A stretch of 50,649 nt of DNA from Sphingobium wenxiniae (GCF_007830065.1 NZ_VLKK01000020.1:1-50649); one strand, 5' to 3'. Positions 10,192 to 21,018 are shown, counted from the stretch's first letter. Program-made: numbers and translations. The notes: a model not told the origin generated them from the sequence alone.

Positions 10192-11039
10192 CCTTGATGC
10201 TCGATTCCCGACAGCAATCCGCCCGCGACTGGTTCGAATCGCTCCGCACGCGGATCTGCCAGCAGTTCGAGGCGATCGAGCGGGAGGCGGGAAGCGACGC
10301 CCGCTTCACCTTCACGCCCTGGGATCGCGAAGCGCCGGGACTCCCCGCGGGCGAAGGCGGCGGCGGCGTGCGCGGCGTGATGAAGGGCAAGGTGTTCGAG
10401 AAGGTCGGCGTCAACGTGTCGACCGTGGGCGGCGCCTTCGCGCCTGAGTTCGCCCGCACGATTCATGGCGCCGAAGACAACCCCGCCTTCTTCGCCACCG
10501 GCATCAGCCTGGTCGCGCATATGGCCAATCCGCATGTGCCCGCCGTGCATATGAACACGCGCTATCTGGTGACGACGAAGAGCTGGTTCGGCGGCGGCGC
10601 GGACCTCAATCCGCCCTTGCCGAGAGAGGAGGACAGCGCGCATTTCCACGCCGTGCTCAAGGCCGCCTGCGACGCACATGACCCGGATCATTATCCGAAG
10701 TTCAAGGCTTGGGCGGACGACTATTTCTTCATTCCCCATCGCGGTGTGCATCGCGGTGTGGGCGGCATATTCTACGACCATCTGGAAGGCGATTTCGATG
10801 CGGATTTCGCCTTCACCCGTTCCGTGGGAGAGGCTTTTCTGGAGGCTTTCGCGCCCATCGTGCGGCGGCGGATGCATGAAAGCTGGTCGGAGGACGATTA
10901 TCGGACGATGCTCGAATGGCGGGGGCGCTATGCCGAATTCAACCTCGTCCATGATCGCGGCACGCTGTTCGGGCTGAAGACCGGGGGCAATATCGATGCC
11001 ATATTGATGAGCCTGCCGCCCATGGCGAGCTGGAACTGA
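10188..11039 (+). CDS. hemF: Oxygen-dependent coproporphyrinogen III oxidase
   Basis: A 283-residue enzyme that oxidatively decarboxylates coproporphyrinogen III to protoporphyrinogen IX in aerobic heme synthesis. Family segments include KGKVFEKVGVNVSTV, MNTRYLVTTKSWFGGGADLNP, HRGVGGIFYDHLEGD and the C-terminal DRGTLFGLKTGGNIDAILMSLPP. The ATG at 10188 overlaps the trmL stop. Its position near the bc1 genes fits heme demand, though that link is only inference. Confidence 0.97.
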   Translation: MTLMLDSRQQSARDWFESLRTRICQQFEAIEREAGSDARFTFTPWDREAPGLPAGEGGGGVRGVMKGKVFEKVGVNVSTVGGAFAPEFARTIHGAEDNPAFFATGISLVAHMANPHVPAVHMNTRYLVTTKSWFGGGADLNPPLPREEDSAHFHAVLKAACDAHDPDHYPKFKAWADDYFFIPHRGVHRGVGGIFYDHLEGDFDADFAFTRSVGEAFLEAFAPIVRRRMHESWSEDDYRTMLEWRGRYAEFNLVHDRGTLFGLKTGGNIDAILMSLPPMASWN

Positions 11040-11044
11040 AGCCT

Positions 11045-11629
11045 GTGAGCCTGACACCGGTGGAAAGGGGGCAGGTCGCGGCCATCGTCACCCATCTGGA
11101 AATGCGTGAACGGCCAAGGCCCGCCCCCATCCCTTCCGCTCCGCTGCGGCTGGTACCGTGGAAGGAGCCGGGACTGGACGCTTATCGGGCGCTTTTCCGC
11201 CGCGTCGGCGCGCCCTGGCTCTGGTTTTCGCGGCTGGTGATGGATGACGCCGCCCTGTCCGCCATCATCCACGATCCGGCCGTCGCCGTTTATGCGGTGA
11301 CGGACCCGCGCGGCGTGGAAGTCGGATTGCTGGAGCTGGATTTTCGTTCGCCGCCCGACTGCGAACTGGCCTTTATCGGTCTCATCCCCGATCTCAACGG
11401 CAAGGGTTTCGGCCAATGGTTGATGGCACAGGCGAAGGCGCTGGCGTGGCGCAAGGATGTGGAGCGTTTCCGGGTTCACACCTGCACACTCGACAGCCCG
11501 GCCGCCCTGGGCTTCTATCGGAAACACGGCTTTCGCCCCGTCGCGCGGGAAGTGGAGATTTTCGCCGACCCGCGCCTTGCGGGCGTGTTGCCGCGCGATG
11601 CAGCGCCGCAGGTGCCGCTGCTGGATTGA
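11045..11629 (+). CDS. GNAT-family N-acetyltransferase
   Basis: A 194-residue protein with a GNAT acetyl-CoA-binding motif A (FIGLIPDLNGKGFGQWLMAQA, ending QxxGxG-like). A motif B-type end, LDSPAALGFYRKHGF, is also typical. The substrate is unknown. It starts with GTG five bases after hemF, so it is probably in the trmL-hemF operon. An internal ATG at 11102 is an alternative start that would trim about 19 residues. Confidence 0.85.
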   Translation: MSLTPVERGQVAAIVTHLEMRERPRPAPIPSAPLRLVPWKEPGLDAYRALFRRVGAPWLWFSRLVMDDAALSAIIHDPAVAVYAVTDPRGVEVGLLELDFRSPPDCELAFIGLIPDLNGKGFGQWLMAQAKALAWRKDVERFRVHTCTLDSPAALGFYRKHGFRPVAREVEIFADPRLAGVLPRDAAPQVPLLD

Positions 11630-11642
11630 CCGCGAGGCGGAC

Positions 11643-12434
11643 TTACGCCGCCGCCTCCAACTGGCGGTAGATGCGCGCGGTGAACACCATCAGATAAACG
11701 TTCACGGCACCCGCCGCGAGGGCGACGGCGATGTTGCTGATCGATCGCCCGCCTTCCTGCCCCAGCAGCAGCGTGCCGACGATGCCGAAGACCGACTGCA
11801 CGGCGATCTGGACCACCAGGATCAGGATGAGCGAGACGAGGATGAAGGTGGCCAGCCGCCCGGCCTGCCCCCGCGTCAGCGACAGCGTCTCCCTGAGCGC
11901 GGCGACCACGCCTGGCCGGCGATCGATCACAAGGGCGCTGAGCGGCAGCATCCGCGCGCTGATATAGAGCATCGCCGCCAGCATCGCCACGGCGGCAAGG
12001 ACCACTCCACCCCCCTTGCCCGTCACGACCGACAGCAGGCCGCCGATCATCGCCGCGCCGAACAGGACGAACATCAGCGCGACGCCGACCAGCAACGACG
12101 CGCCCAGCACCACCGGCAATCGTCCGATGGCAAGGCGGATCGCTTCCGCCACGCTGATCCCCGGCCGCAGCGCCAGCGCATAGACGGCGAGCGATCCGAT
12201 CAGCATGACGATTCCGGCCACAATCATCGCGACCTTCACCGTACCCGGCAGCGGCGGCAGGGACGCCAGCGTCTGCCCTGGCGCCATCTGCATATAGTCG
12301 GGCGGGATCATCAGTTGCAGGACCGCCATCGGCACCGACAGGAACAGCAGGGCGACGGGGAACAGGAGGCTTCCTTCCCGCTTGATGAAGGCAAGGCTTT
12401 CCTCCCATGCCTTGCCGATCGACAATGCCGCCAT
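11643..12434 (-). CDS. Multi-pass membrane protein of unknown function
   Basis: A 263-residue, strongly hydrophobic protein with about six predicted membrane segments. It has a short amphipathic start ([17 protein letters not shown]) and the segment [21 protein letters not shown] in a loop before the last pair of helices. This pattern resembles the broad glycerophosphoryl diester phosphodiesterase membrane-domain/YciC-like group, but I cannot assign it firmly. It is convergent with the GNAT gene and divergent from lipB. Confidence 0.7.
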   Translation of the reverse strand: MAALSIGKAWEESLAFIKREGSLLFPVALLFLSVPMAVLQLMIPPDYMQMAPGQTLASLPPLPGTVKVAMIVAGIVMLIGSLAVYALALRPGISVAEAIRLAIGRLPVVLGASLLVGVALMFVLFGAAMIGGLLSVVTGKGGGVVLAAVAMLAAMLYISARMLPLSALVIDRRPGVVAALRETLSLTRGQAGRLATFILVSLILILVVQIAVQSVFGIVGTLLLGQEGGRSISNIAVALAAGAVNVYLMVFTARIYRQLEAAA

Positions 12435-12511
12435 ATCTCTCTGCCTTCATCCCTTGCGCGAAAATGCGCTGGAGACTTGATCGCTCGCTTCGCGCAAGTC
12501 AAGGAAACGCC

Positions 12512-13225
12512 ATGACCGCCCTGCCCCCTTCCCCCTCCGCATCCGATGCGGCCGACATGGTCGAATGGCGGGTCGAATCCGCGCCCGTCGATTATCCCGA
12601 AGCCCTGGCCGATATGGAGGCGCGCGCCGCCGCGATCTTCGCCGGGGAGGCGAAAGAGCGCGTATGGCTGCTCCAGCATCCGCCGCTCTATACCGCGGGG
12701 ACGAGCGCCGACCCGGCCGAACTGCTCGATCCGCGCTTTCCCGTCCACGCCGCTGGGCGGGGGGGGCGCTATACCTATCATGGGCCGGGACAGCGCATCG
12801 GCTATCTCAATATCGACCTGCGCGAGCGCGGGCGGGACGTGCGCAATTTCGTCCATCATCTCGAAGGATGGATGATCGCGGCGCTGGGCGACCTGGGCAT
12901 CGCCGCGCGGCGGGCGGAAGGACGCATCGGCATCTGGACGGACGACGCACAGGGCCGGGAAGCGAAGATCGGCGCCCTGGGCATCCGTGTGCGCCGCTGG
13001 ATCACGCTGCACGGCTTTTCCATAAACGTCGATCCCGACCTGTCGCATTTTGGCGGCATCGTGCCGTGCGGGATCAGCGCATATCCGGTCACAAGCATGG
13101 CGGCGCTGGGCTGCACAGCCCGAATGGCGGAGCTGGATGCAGCGCTAAGGGCGCATTTCCCCGCTTTTCTGGCCCGTCTGGGGCGTTGCGGTGCGGGGGT
13201 TGAGCAATGCGAAACGGGCCGTTAG
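12512..13225 (+). CDS. lipB: Octanoyl-[acyl-carrier-protein] protein octanoyltransferase
   Basis: A 237-residue LipB that moves octanoate from acyl carrier protein onto lipoyl domains, the first step of lipoate biosynthesis. It shows [20 protein letters not shown], the lysine-containing [12 protein letters not shown], and the catalytic cysteine in [15 protein letters not shown]. The frame is open upstream to 12407. The ATG at 12512 is chosen because AAGGA precedes it and the upstream residues do not match the family. Confidence 0.95.
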   Translation: MTALPPSPSASDAADMVEWRVESAPVDYPEALADMEARAAAIFAGEAKERVWLLQHPPLYTAGTSADPAELLDPRFPVHAAGRGGRYTYHGPGQRIGYLNIDLRERGRDVRNFVHHLEGWMIAALGDLGIAARRAEGRIGIWTDDAQGREAKIGALGIRVRRWITLHGFSINVDPDLSHFGGIVPCGISAYPVTSMAALGCTARMAELDAALRAHFPAFLARLGRCGAGVEQCETGR

Positions 13226-13285
13226 GGTCGCCGTTTCGCCGGGCGGGGGGCTGCCGGGCATTAGCAATTGACCAAGGAGACCCGG

Positions 13286-13585
13286 ATGCGAGCCAAGGCA
13301 AGGATGCTCATCGGCGCCGCCCTTTTGAGCGGCTGTATCACCCTTATGGGATGCAGCGGCGGGGACAAGGGCGGCAATGTCGTGCAGATGAAGGATATGG
13401 AAGTGGTCGATGGCACCGCGACCGACGCCATGACCGATCTGGACGGCGTCCAGAGCGAGGGGACCGCCGCCGTCATGCCGGTCGGCAATGCGAGCAATGC
13501 AGGCGCTGCCGCGAAGCCCCGGCCTCGCAAGGAAGAGACCGGCGAATCGGGGGATGAAAGCGCCGAAGTCGTCGCCGACCAATAA
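13286..13585 (+). CDS. Small predicted lipoprotein of unknown function
   Basis: A 99-residue protein beginning at an ATG preceded by AAGGAG. The first ~25 residues form a signal sequence ending in a plausible lipobox (ITLMGCS). The mature part is short, low in complexity and acidic, with an Ala-rich, Lys/Arg-Pro stretch and an acidic end. No domain is recognised. The gene sits between lipB and another secreted-protein gene, all on the plus strand. Codon use is like the neighbours. Confidence 0.7.
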   Translation: MRAKARMLIGAALLSGCITLMGCSGGDKGGNVVQMKDMEVVDGTATDAMTDLDGVQSEGTAAVMPVGNASNAGAAAKPRPRKEETGESGDESAEVVADQ

Positions 13586-13662
13586 CTTTGAAATGTCGAT
13601 CCGCCCTAGTGACCAAAGCATCGCGCGGTGATATTCCGCCCTTCTTCGGAGAAGGATTTTAG

Positions 13663-14355
13663 ATGACGTTCCGTTTTGCCATACGCCGCCTGCTTTCCGG
13701 TCTGGCCCTTGCCGCCACCGCGATGTCGGCGCAGCCTGCCGCCGCCCAATTCTACTGGTCGCCCCCGGATATGAGCACGCCACCTCTCACCGACGAGCAG
13801 GCCGCCGCCGCCCTGGGCCTGCCCGGCGCCACGGCTGCGGAAATTCGCGCGGGCCTCGTGTGGAACCTGCGCGCGGCGCTGAATGTCGCCGCCCTGCAAT
13901 GCCAGTTCGAGCCGACGCTGCTCGCGATCAGCAACTATAACGCGATGATCGCCCATCATGACGCGGAACTCGACGCGGCGATGGCGACGGTGCTGGGCTA
14001 TTTCCAGCGCACGGTGGGCAAGGGCAAGCCGGGCCAGGCGGCGGCCGATCAATATGGCACCCGCATTTATTCCGGCTATTCGACGGTGCAGGCGCAGCGC
14101 GGATTCTGCCAGGCGGCAGGGGAAGTCGGACGTCAGGCGATCTTCGCGGATCGCGGCAAGCTGCACGAAGTGGCGCGCAGCGGCCTGGGGGCCATCAAGA
14201 AATCCCTGGTTCTGGCGGGCGAGCAATATTACGGCGTCCCGGGCCATGACTATGCGCTTTCGCTGCCCTCGCTCGATGCGAAATGCTGGAAGAAGGGGAA
14301 GCTGACCCCTGCCTGCCAGCAACAATGGGAAGCGCAGGCCAACGGCCAGCCCTGA
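13663..14355 (+). CDS. Secreted protein of unknown function
   Basis: A 230-residue protein with a clear Sec signal peptide (about residues 1-28, ending QPAAAQ). The mature region is predicted largely helical and has four cysteines that could form two disulfides. No catalytic motif or known domain is recognised. It is probably periplasmic. The ATG at 13663 follows GGAG-type sequence. It lies 77 bases after the small lipoprotein gene and could be cotranscribed. Confidence 0.75.
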   Translation: MTFRFAIRRLLSGLALAATAMSAQPAAAQFYWSPPDMSTPPLTDEQAAAALGLPGATAAEIRAGLVWNLRAALNVAALQCQFEPTLLAISNYNAMIAHHDAELDAAMATVLGYFQRTVGKGKPGQAAADQYGTRIYSGYSTVQAQRGFCQAAGEVGRQAIFADRGKLHEVARSGLGAIKKSLVLAGEQYYGVPGHDYALSLPSLDAKCWKKGKLTPACQQQWEAQANGQP

Positions 14356-14379
14356 GCCGCCCAGCGCTGCGTCAGAGCG

Positions 14380-15027
14380 TCAGCGCAAGCCCAGATATTT
14401 GTGGGACTGGAGCGTCAGCCGCCAACGCGGGCGCTCCATGACAAAGGCGATCGCGGCCTGAACGTTCGCTGCCGCTTCGGCATCGTCGAGCGGCTGGACC
14501 AACAGGTGATCGAACGCCCATCGCTCCATGGCGTCGACCTCCTGAGCGGAATGGCCCGCGCCCGGCTGTGGCCATACGAGCTTTAGTTCATTGCCGCTTT
14601 GCTGGATGACGTCGCTGCCCGCCTTGGGGCTGATGCAAACCCAGTCGATCCCGGGATGGACCGACAGGGTTCCGTTGCTTTCTATCGCAATGGTGAAGCC
14701 GCGATCGTGCAGGGCATCGACCAGCGCATCGTCGATCTGCAACATCGGCTCGCCCCCGGTCAGGACGATGTAGCGCAATTCCCGGTTCGGTCCCCAGAAA
14801 TCCTGCGCGGCATCGGCCAGCGCGGCGGCGGTGGCGAACTTGCCGCCGCCGTCTCCATCGGTGCCGACGAAATCGGTATCGCAAAAGCGGCAGACGGCAT
14901 CGGCGCGGTCACGCTCCCGCCCGGTCCAGAGATTGCATCCGGCGAAACGCAGGAACACCGCGCGGCGTCCGCCATGCACCCCCTCTCCCTGGAGGGTCAG
15001 GAACATTTCCTTGACCGCATAGCTCAT
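14380..15027 (-). CDS. queE: 7-carboxy-7-deazaguanine synthase (radical SAM)
   Basis: A 215-residue radical SAM enzyme that makes 7-carboxy-7-deazaguanine from 6-carboxytetrahydropterin on the way to queuosine. The N-terminus MSYAVKEMFLTLQGEG is typical. The cluster cysteines appear as C31 and then CRFCD (C46, C49), the expanded spacing seen in many proteobacterial QueE proteins. VLTGGEPMLQ is the GGEP-type SAM-contact motif. It is 11 bases downstream of queC. Confidence 0.95.
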   Translation of the reverse strand: MSYAVKEMFLTLQGEGVHGGRRAVFLRFAGCNLWTGRERDRADAVCRFCDTDFVGTDGDGGGKFATAAALADAAQDFWGPNRELRYIVLTGGEPMLQIDDALVDALHDRGFTIAIESNGTLSVHPGIDWVCISPKAGSDVIQQSGNELKLVWPQPGAGHSAQEVDAMERWAFDHLLVQPLDDAEAAANVQAAIAFVMERPRWRLTLQSHKYLGLR

Positions 15028-15038
15028 CGCATCAAGCC

Positions 15039-15731
15039 TTAGGGCCGTGTGGCATAGCCGGTGGGATCGGGCAGGCCGGCTTCCTCAAAGCCCTTGGCCC
15101 GCAATCGGCAACTGTCGCACAATCCGCAATGCTTGCCGTCCGGCGTCGGATCATAGCAGGACCAGCTCATCCCCGCATCCAGGCCCAGCCGATCCGCCTC
15201 ACGCACGATGTCGGCCTTGCTCATATGCTGCAGCGGAGTCTTGATGCGGATGGGATTGCCCTCCACCCCGGCCTTGGTCGCCAGCGCCGCCATCTTCTCA
15301 AAGGCTTCGATGAACTCCGCGCGGCAATCGGGATAACCCGAATAGTCCAGTGCATTCACGCCGATGAAGATGTCGTTCGCTCCCGCCGCCTCCGCGAGGC
15401 CCAGGGTCAGGGAAAGGAATATCGTATTGCGGGCCGGAACATAGGTTATCGGAATGTCGGCGCCCACCCCGCCCTTGGGCACGGCGATGTCGGCCGTCAG
15501 CGCCGATCCGCCAAAAGCAGTGAGGTCCAGCGGCAGGACGATGTGGGACATCGCGTTCAGCGCCTTCGCGATGCGCGAGGCCGCGCGCAGTTCGACACGA
15601 TGCCGCTGATTATAATCGATCGTCAGCGCCAGCAGGTGAAAACCCGCCTCGCGGGCAAGAGCGCCGGCGACCATTGAATCCAGTCCTCCCGAAAGCAGGA
15701 CGACGGCGAATTTTCCATTATTCTCGGCCAT
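15039..15731 (-). CDS. queC: 7-cyano-7-deazaguanine (preQ0) synthase
   Basis: A 230-residue ATP-dependent enzyme that converts 7-carboxy-7-deazaguanine to preQ0. The PP-loop SGGLDS is at residues 14-19, and the C-terminal zinc-site cysteines are in CYDPTPDGKHCGLCDSCR. The frame is open upstream to 15767. The ATG at 15731 gives the usual N-terminus. With queE it covers two consecutive steps of the queuosine pathway; queD and folE are not in the window. Confidence 0.95.
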   Translation of the reverse strand: MAENNGKFAVVLLSGGLDSMVAGALAREAGFHLLALTIDYNQRHRVELRAASRIAKALNAMSHIVLPLDLTAFGGSALTADIAVPKGGVGADIPITYVPARNTIFLSLTLGLAEAAGANDIFIGVNALDYSGYPDCRAEFIEAFEKMAALATKAGVEGNPIRIKTPLQHMSKADIVREADRLGLDAGMSWSCYDPTPDGKHCGLCDSCRLRAKGFEEAGLPDPTGYATRP

Positions 15732-15788
15732 GGGATGTGCGCTAACGCCCCGGTCCCGCACACGCAAGCCCGCGCCGCATGCTGACGG

Positions 15789-17594
<1,806 letters not shown>

Positions 17595-17770
17595 GAGCGG
17601 GCCGATAGCAGCAGTTTGACGGGCTGTCAGCCAGTCTTGGGGATGACGGCAATCATGGATATCATCCATCGCTCCGCTTGAACGTCCTATCGGTTGTGAT
17701 AGAAAGCCGATTAAAGATCGGGTTGCGCGTCATCAGCGTGGATATTCAGCAACTAACGGGGGTTTCTACA

Positions 17771-18541
17771 ATGCAGCGTTTCATCAAATTCCTGGCGGCC
17801 GCCGCTGGTCTGGCGATGGTGGCTTCACCCGCCATGGCCGCGGACAAAGGCTCGTCAGGCCGTCAGGCACAGGCCAAGAAGCAGATGGAAATCCCCCGCT
17901 GCACCAGACGGCTGGGCACAGTCGCCATCGTCGAGCCGGACAACCAATGGTGGCGCGAGCTGAGCCTGGGCAGCCCCGAAGCGATCATCAAGCTGTTCGT
18001 GCAGCAGTCGGGCTGCTTCGGTCTCGTCAATCGCGGCCGTTCGATGGCGAGCCGCAACATGGAACGCGCCATGGCCGATTCGGGAGAATTGCAGGCCGGT
18101 TCCAACCTGGGCAAGGGCCAGGTGAAGGTGGCGGACTATTTCCTGCAGCCCGATATCGTCACCACCAACAGCAACAGCGGCGGCAATGCCCTTGGCGGCA
18201 TGCTGGGCGGCATGTTGGGCGGGCGCACGTTCGGCGGACTGCTGGGCGGCATTTCGGTGAAGAAGAAGGAAGCCAACGTCACCCTGTCGATCGTGAACGC
18301 CCGCACGACCGAGGAAGAGGCGATGACCGAAGGCTATTTCCGCAAGTCGGACCTGAGCTTCGGCGGCGGCGGCGGCATCGGCTGGATGGGCGGCCTCGCG
18401 GCGGCCGGCGGCGGCGGTTATCAGAACACCGAAATCGGCCAGGTGATCGTGCTCGCCTATCTGGACGCCTATACCAAGCTGGTGACTCAGCTCGGCGGCC
18501 TGCCCGCAAACGCGGCGGCGGCGGCTCCGCAGGCGCAATAA
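17771..18541 (+). CDS. CsgG-like secreted protein with glycine-rich segment
   Basis: A 256-residue exported protein with a signal peptide (cleavage near AMA-AD at 23/24). The segment after it (VAIVEPDNQWW, LFVQQSGCFGLVNRGRSM) resembles the CsgG/curli-assembly-type fold: a conserved strand followed by a helix ending in a cysteine-containing turn. Residues ~130-165 hold a glycine-rich run with repeated GGMLGG units, a glycine-zipper look, and another run of Gly follows near 200. The ATG at 17771 has GGGGGT upstream. The function is unknown; outer-membrane or periplasmic location is inferred. No curli subunit gene is nearby. Confidence 0.65.
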   Translation: MQRFIKFLAAAAGLAMVASPAMAADKGSSGRQAQAKKQMEIPRCTRRLGTVAIVEPDNQWWRELSLGSPEAIIKLFVQQSGCFGLVNRGRSMASRNMERAMADSGELQAGSNLGKGQVKVADYFLQPDIVTTNSNSGGNALGGMLGGMLGGRTFGGLLGGISVKKKEANVTLSIVNARTTEEEAMTEGYFRKSDLSFGGGGGIGWMGGLAAAGGGGYQNTEIGQVIVLAYLDAYTKLVTQLGGLPANAAAAAPQAQ

Positions 18542-18661
18542 GCGAAACGCATGGCATGAAAGGGGCGCGGCCGGACATCGGCGGCGCCCTTTTCCATCGA
18601 GATCGGTAACTTGCAAAACCGCGCTGAATGACGGGTTGGGCGGTGAGCGGACATAGTTATT

Positions 18662-18741
18662 CGTCATGCCAGCGAAAGCCGGCCTCTCTCTTCTTAGGGC
18701 GCAATAACCTAAATGAGATCTCAGCTTTCACTGGGATGACG
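18662..18741. repeat. Imperfect inverted-repeat element (MITE/REP-like)
   Basis: Left arm (18662-18682) begins cgtcatgccagcgaaagc. The right arm (18722-18741) is the near-complement, ending gggatgacg, and about 17 of 20 positions pair. The ~40-base centre contains gagatctc. Arms of the form GTCATNCCAGCGAAAGC are typical of dispersed intergenic palindromes in many proteobacteria. It lies between two genes that end toward each other. No second copy is obvious in this window. Confidence 0.6.
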
Positions 18742-18799
18742 GACATTGAGCCGAAACAACCATCGCAGGAACGGGTTTTCAGCTACATCATTGTCTTTT

Positions 18800-19837
18800 C
18801 TATGCCTGGCCGGCTGCGGCTTCGGGGATGGCGACGCGGGAACGGCGGCGCCACCAGCCAAGGATCGCTTCCCCGGCGGGCCGCTCGATGAAGCGATTGA
18901 TCGCCGTTCCCAGAAACAGCGCCACCAGGAAGGCCATGGCGAATCCGATCCACGGATTATAGCCCGCGTCCGCCATCCGCAGCATCACGACAAAGCCGAC
19001 ATGCTGGTGGATGAGATAGAAGGAATAGCTGATCCCCCCCAGCCAGACGAGCGGGCGCAGCGCAATGAAGCGCAGCCGCCCGACGATCAGCGCGCTGAAG
19101 GCGATGAGAAGGACGACCGCCAGCACGGTCACGTCCCATGTCTCCATCGTCGCTACCGATAACAGAGCAAGAACGGCATAGGGCGCCTGCTGCCTCCACG
19201 TCCGCTGCCCCGCCCAGATGCGATAGGCCAGCATCCCGATCATGAAAAACGGCGTGTAACGCAATACCAGCAGCATGATGATCCGTTCAGGCATGTCCGG
19301 CCAGACATGGAGCAGCCAGCGCAGCGCCAGCCATACGGCCAGCACCGGTTCCAGGCGTCGGAGGCCGATCCATTTCCAGATCGAGATCATGCAGAAGTAG
19401 AAGGCGATCTCGACGGTCAATGTCCAATAGGCGCCGTCCACCTCGGGTAGGAACGCGAAACCCTGAAGCATGGTGAGGTTGGCAAGGATCGCGACAGGCC
19501 CGATCAGAAGCTGCGTCGCCTGCGCCAGATATTCGATCGATAATGTCAGCAGCATCGCCGCCAGATAGGCCGGATAGAGGCGCGCGAACCGGTTGACCAC
19601 GAAGTCCGGCACCGTGCGGATGCGATCCAGCGTGAAGAAGATCGCAAAGCCGGAGATGCAGAAGAACAGCAGCACGCGATAATTGCCGCCGGGAAAGCTG
19701 AACGGCACATGCTTCGCCTGTGGAAACAGTTCGTGGAACCGCGTGGAATAATGGAAAATGAGCACGCACAGTGCTCCGACGCCGCGCAGAGCGTCCAGCT
19801 CCGTGAGCCGAGTGCGCGGGGAGGAAGACCGGGCCAT
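18800..19837 (-). CDS. Acyltransferase-3 family membrane protein
   Basis: A 345-residue integral membrane protein with about ten hydrophobic helices. It has the acyltransferase-3 (OafA/NodX-type) N-terminal pattern: RLTELDALRGVGALCVLIFHY with the conserved histidine, then LLFFCISGFAIFFTL and the NRFARLYPAYL arginine motif. Such proteins acylate surface polysaccharide or other envelope sugars. Substrate cannot be told, and no polysaccharide genes are adjacent. The ATG at 19837 is preferred over an in-frame TTG at 19852. Confidence 0.88.
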   Translation of the reverse strand: MARSSSPRTRLTELDALRGVGALCVLIFHYSTRFHELFPQAKHVPFSFPGGNYRVLLFFCISGFAIFFTLDRIRTVPDFVVNRFARLYPAYLAAMLLTLSIEYLAQATQLLIGPVAILANLTMLQGFAFLPEVDGAYWTLTVEIAFYFCMISIWKWIGLRRLEPVLAVWLALRWLLHVWPDMPERIIMLLVLRYTPFFMIGMLAYRIWAGQRTWRQQAPYAVLALLSVATMETWDVTVLAVVLLIAFSALIVGRLRFIALRPLVWLGGISYSFYLIHQHVGFVVMLRMADAGYNPWIGFAMAFLVALFLGTAINRFIERPAGEAILGWWRRRSRVAIPEAAAGQA

Positions 19838-19852
19838 GTCCGCCCATAGCAA

Positions 19853-20305
19853 TGAAACAGCAACGAATCCGTTAATATCGAGGTTAACGCGGCGGCTTTA
19901 ACCTTCTTTGCCGTTGGCCGTTCAATGGATGATGGCTGGTCCTTCGCCGCGGGTCTTTCCGACGCCTGCTTGCGGGCGGCGGGCCGCTCGGCCAGCGTCC
20001 GGCGGACCATTGACGCGTTGCCCGCCGGCCGCTCCCCAAAGAGCCGCCGGCAGTTGCCGCCGCGGCCCGGAATCGTTCCGTGGAAGCAGCATGGGAAGCG
20101 ATCCACAGGCTCGCCGAATCGCCGCTATAGCTCGGCAGTGCATGAGCGCTCGGTGGCCGCCGCGATATCCACACTGTTTCGGGTGGTAAAACCGTTGCCG
20201 CTGAAGCCCGCCGCTTCAACCCGCGCCGACCGGCGGCAAGGCCAGAGGGCATCAGCGATCCATGCATGAAGCCCCCTCCCCCGCATCAGGAGAGGGGAGG
20301 ACGGC
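19853..20305. other. Intergenic stretch downstream of adk with no supported gene
   Basis: About 450 bases between the start of the acyltransferase gene and the end of adk. Short open frames exist on both strands but none has a ribosome-binding site plus a recognisable product. At 20275-20300 a CCTCCCC...GGGGAGG inverted repeat lies just past the adk stop and may help end transcription, although no T-tract follows on the minus strand. In most proteobacteria rpsM-rpsK-rpoA-rplQ would lie here. Confidence 0.5.
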
Positions 20306-20962
20306 TCAGCCCGTCTTACCGTCCAAGATGGCGGCGATGGCGGCCGTCACGTCGGTCATGTCCGCCATGCCGTCGACGCGGCTGACGATGCCGCGCGCTT
20401 CGTAAATCGGCAGGATCGGCGCGGTCTTGGCGCGATATTCGGCCATGCGGGTGCGGACGGTTTCCTCATTGTCGTCGGGACGACGCTTGAACTCATGGCC
20501 GTGGCACTTGTCGCACTCGCCCTCGACCTTGGGCTGCTTGAAGACGTCATGATAGCCTTCGCCGCAAGTCGCGCAGGTGAAGCGGCCGGTGATCCGTTCG
20601 ACCAGCGCATCCTCGTCCACTTCCAGCTCGATCACATGGTCGAGCGTGCGACCGCGGTCGGAGAGGATGGTGTCGAGCGACTGGGCCTGCGCTTCCGTGC
20701 GGGGATAGCCGTCGAAGATGACGCCGGTTTCCGCCGACAGCGCGTCGAGCGCCTCGCCAATGATGCCCGACACGATCTCGTCGGACACCAGCTCGCCCGC
20801 TTCCATCACCGCCTTCGCCTTGAGTCCGATGGGCGTGCCCGCCTTGACGGCGGCGCGCAGCATGTCGCCGGTCGAAAGCTGGACCATGCCCCGGTCTTCC
20901 ACCAACCGGCTGGCCTGCGTGCCCTTGCCCGCGCCCGGAGGGCCAAGCAGAATGATATTCAT
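20306..20962 (-). CDS. adk: Adenylate kinase
   Basis: A 218-residue enzyme that interconverts ATP plus AMP with two ADP. The P-loop GPPGAGKGT is at residues 7-15. The long-form LID domain carries two cysteine pairs (CATC and CDKC), suggesting structural zinc as in Gram-positive and many alphaproteobacterial enzymes. The start at 20962 is used because GGGGAG sits about nine bases upstream; an ATG at 20971 would leave no spacing. It follows secY by 56 bases, the usual spc-operon order. Confidence 0.97.
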   Translation of the reverse strand: MNIILLGPPGAGKGTQASRLVEDRGMVQLSTGDMLRAAVKAGTPIGLKAKAVMEAGELVSDEIVSGIIGEALDALSAETGVIFDGYPRTEAQAQSLDTILSDRGRTLDHVIELEVDEDALVERITGRFTCATCGEGYHDVFKQPKVEGECDKCHGHEFKRRPDDNEETVRTRMAEYRAKTAPILPIYEARGIVSRVDGMADMTDVTAAIAAILDGKTG

Positions 20963-21018
20963 CGCGCGCATCTCCCCTTGTCTTGCGCCAGTTCGCCTTA
21001 CACCTGTGCCTGCGCCCC

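Noticed and set aside
19884..20269. Open frames of 114-127 codons on both strands downstream of adk
   Set aside because: No ribosome-binding site, no recognisable product, and a biased Arg/Ser/Pro composition. The stretch is reported as non-coding.
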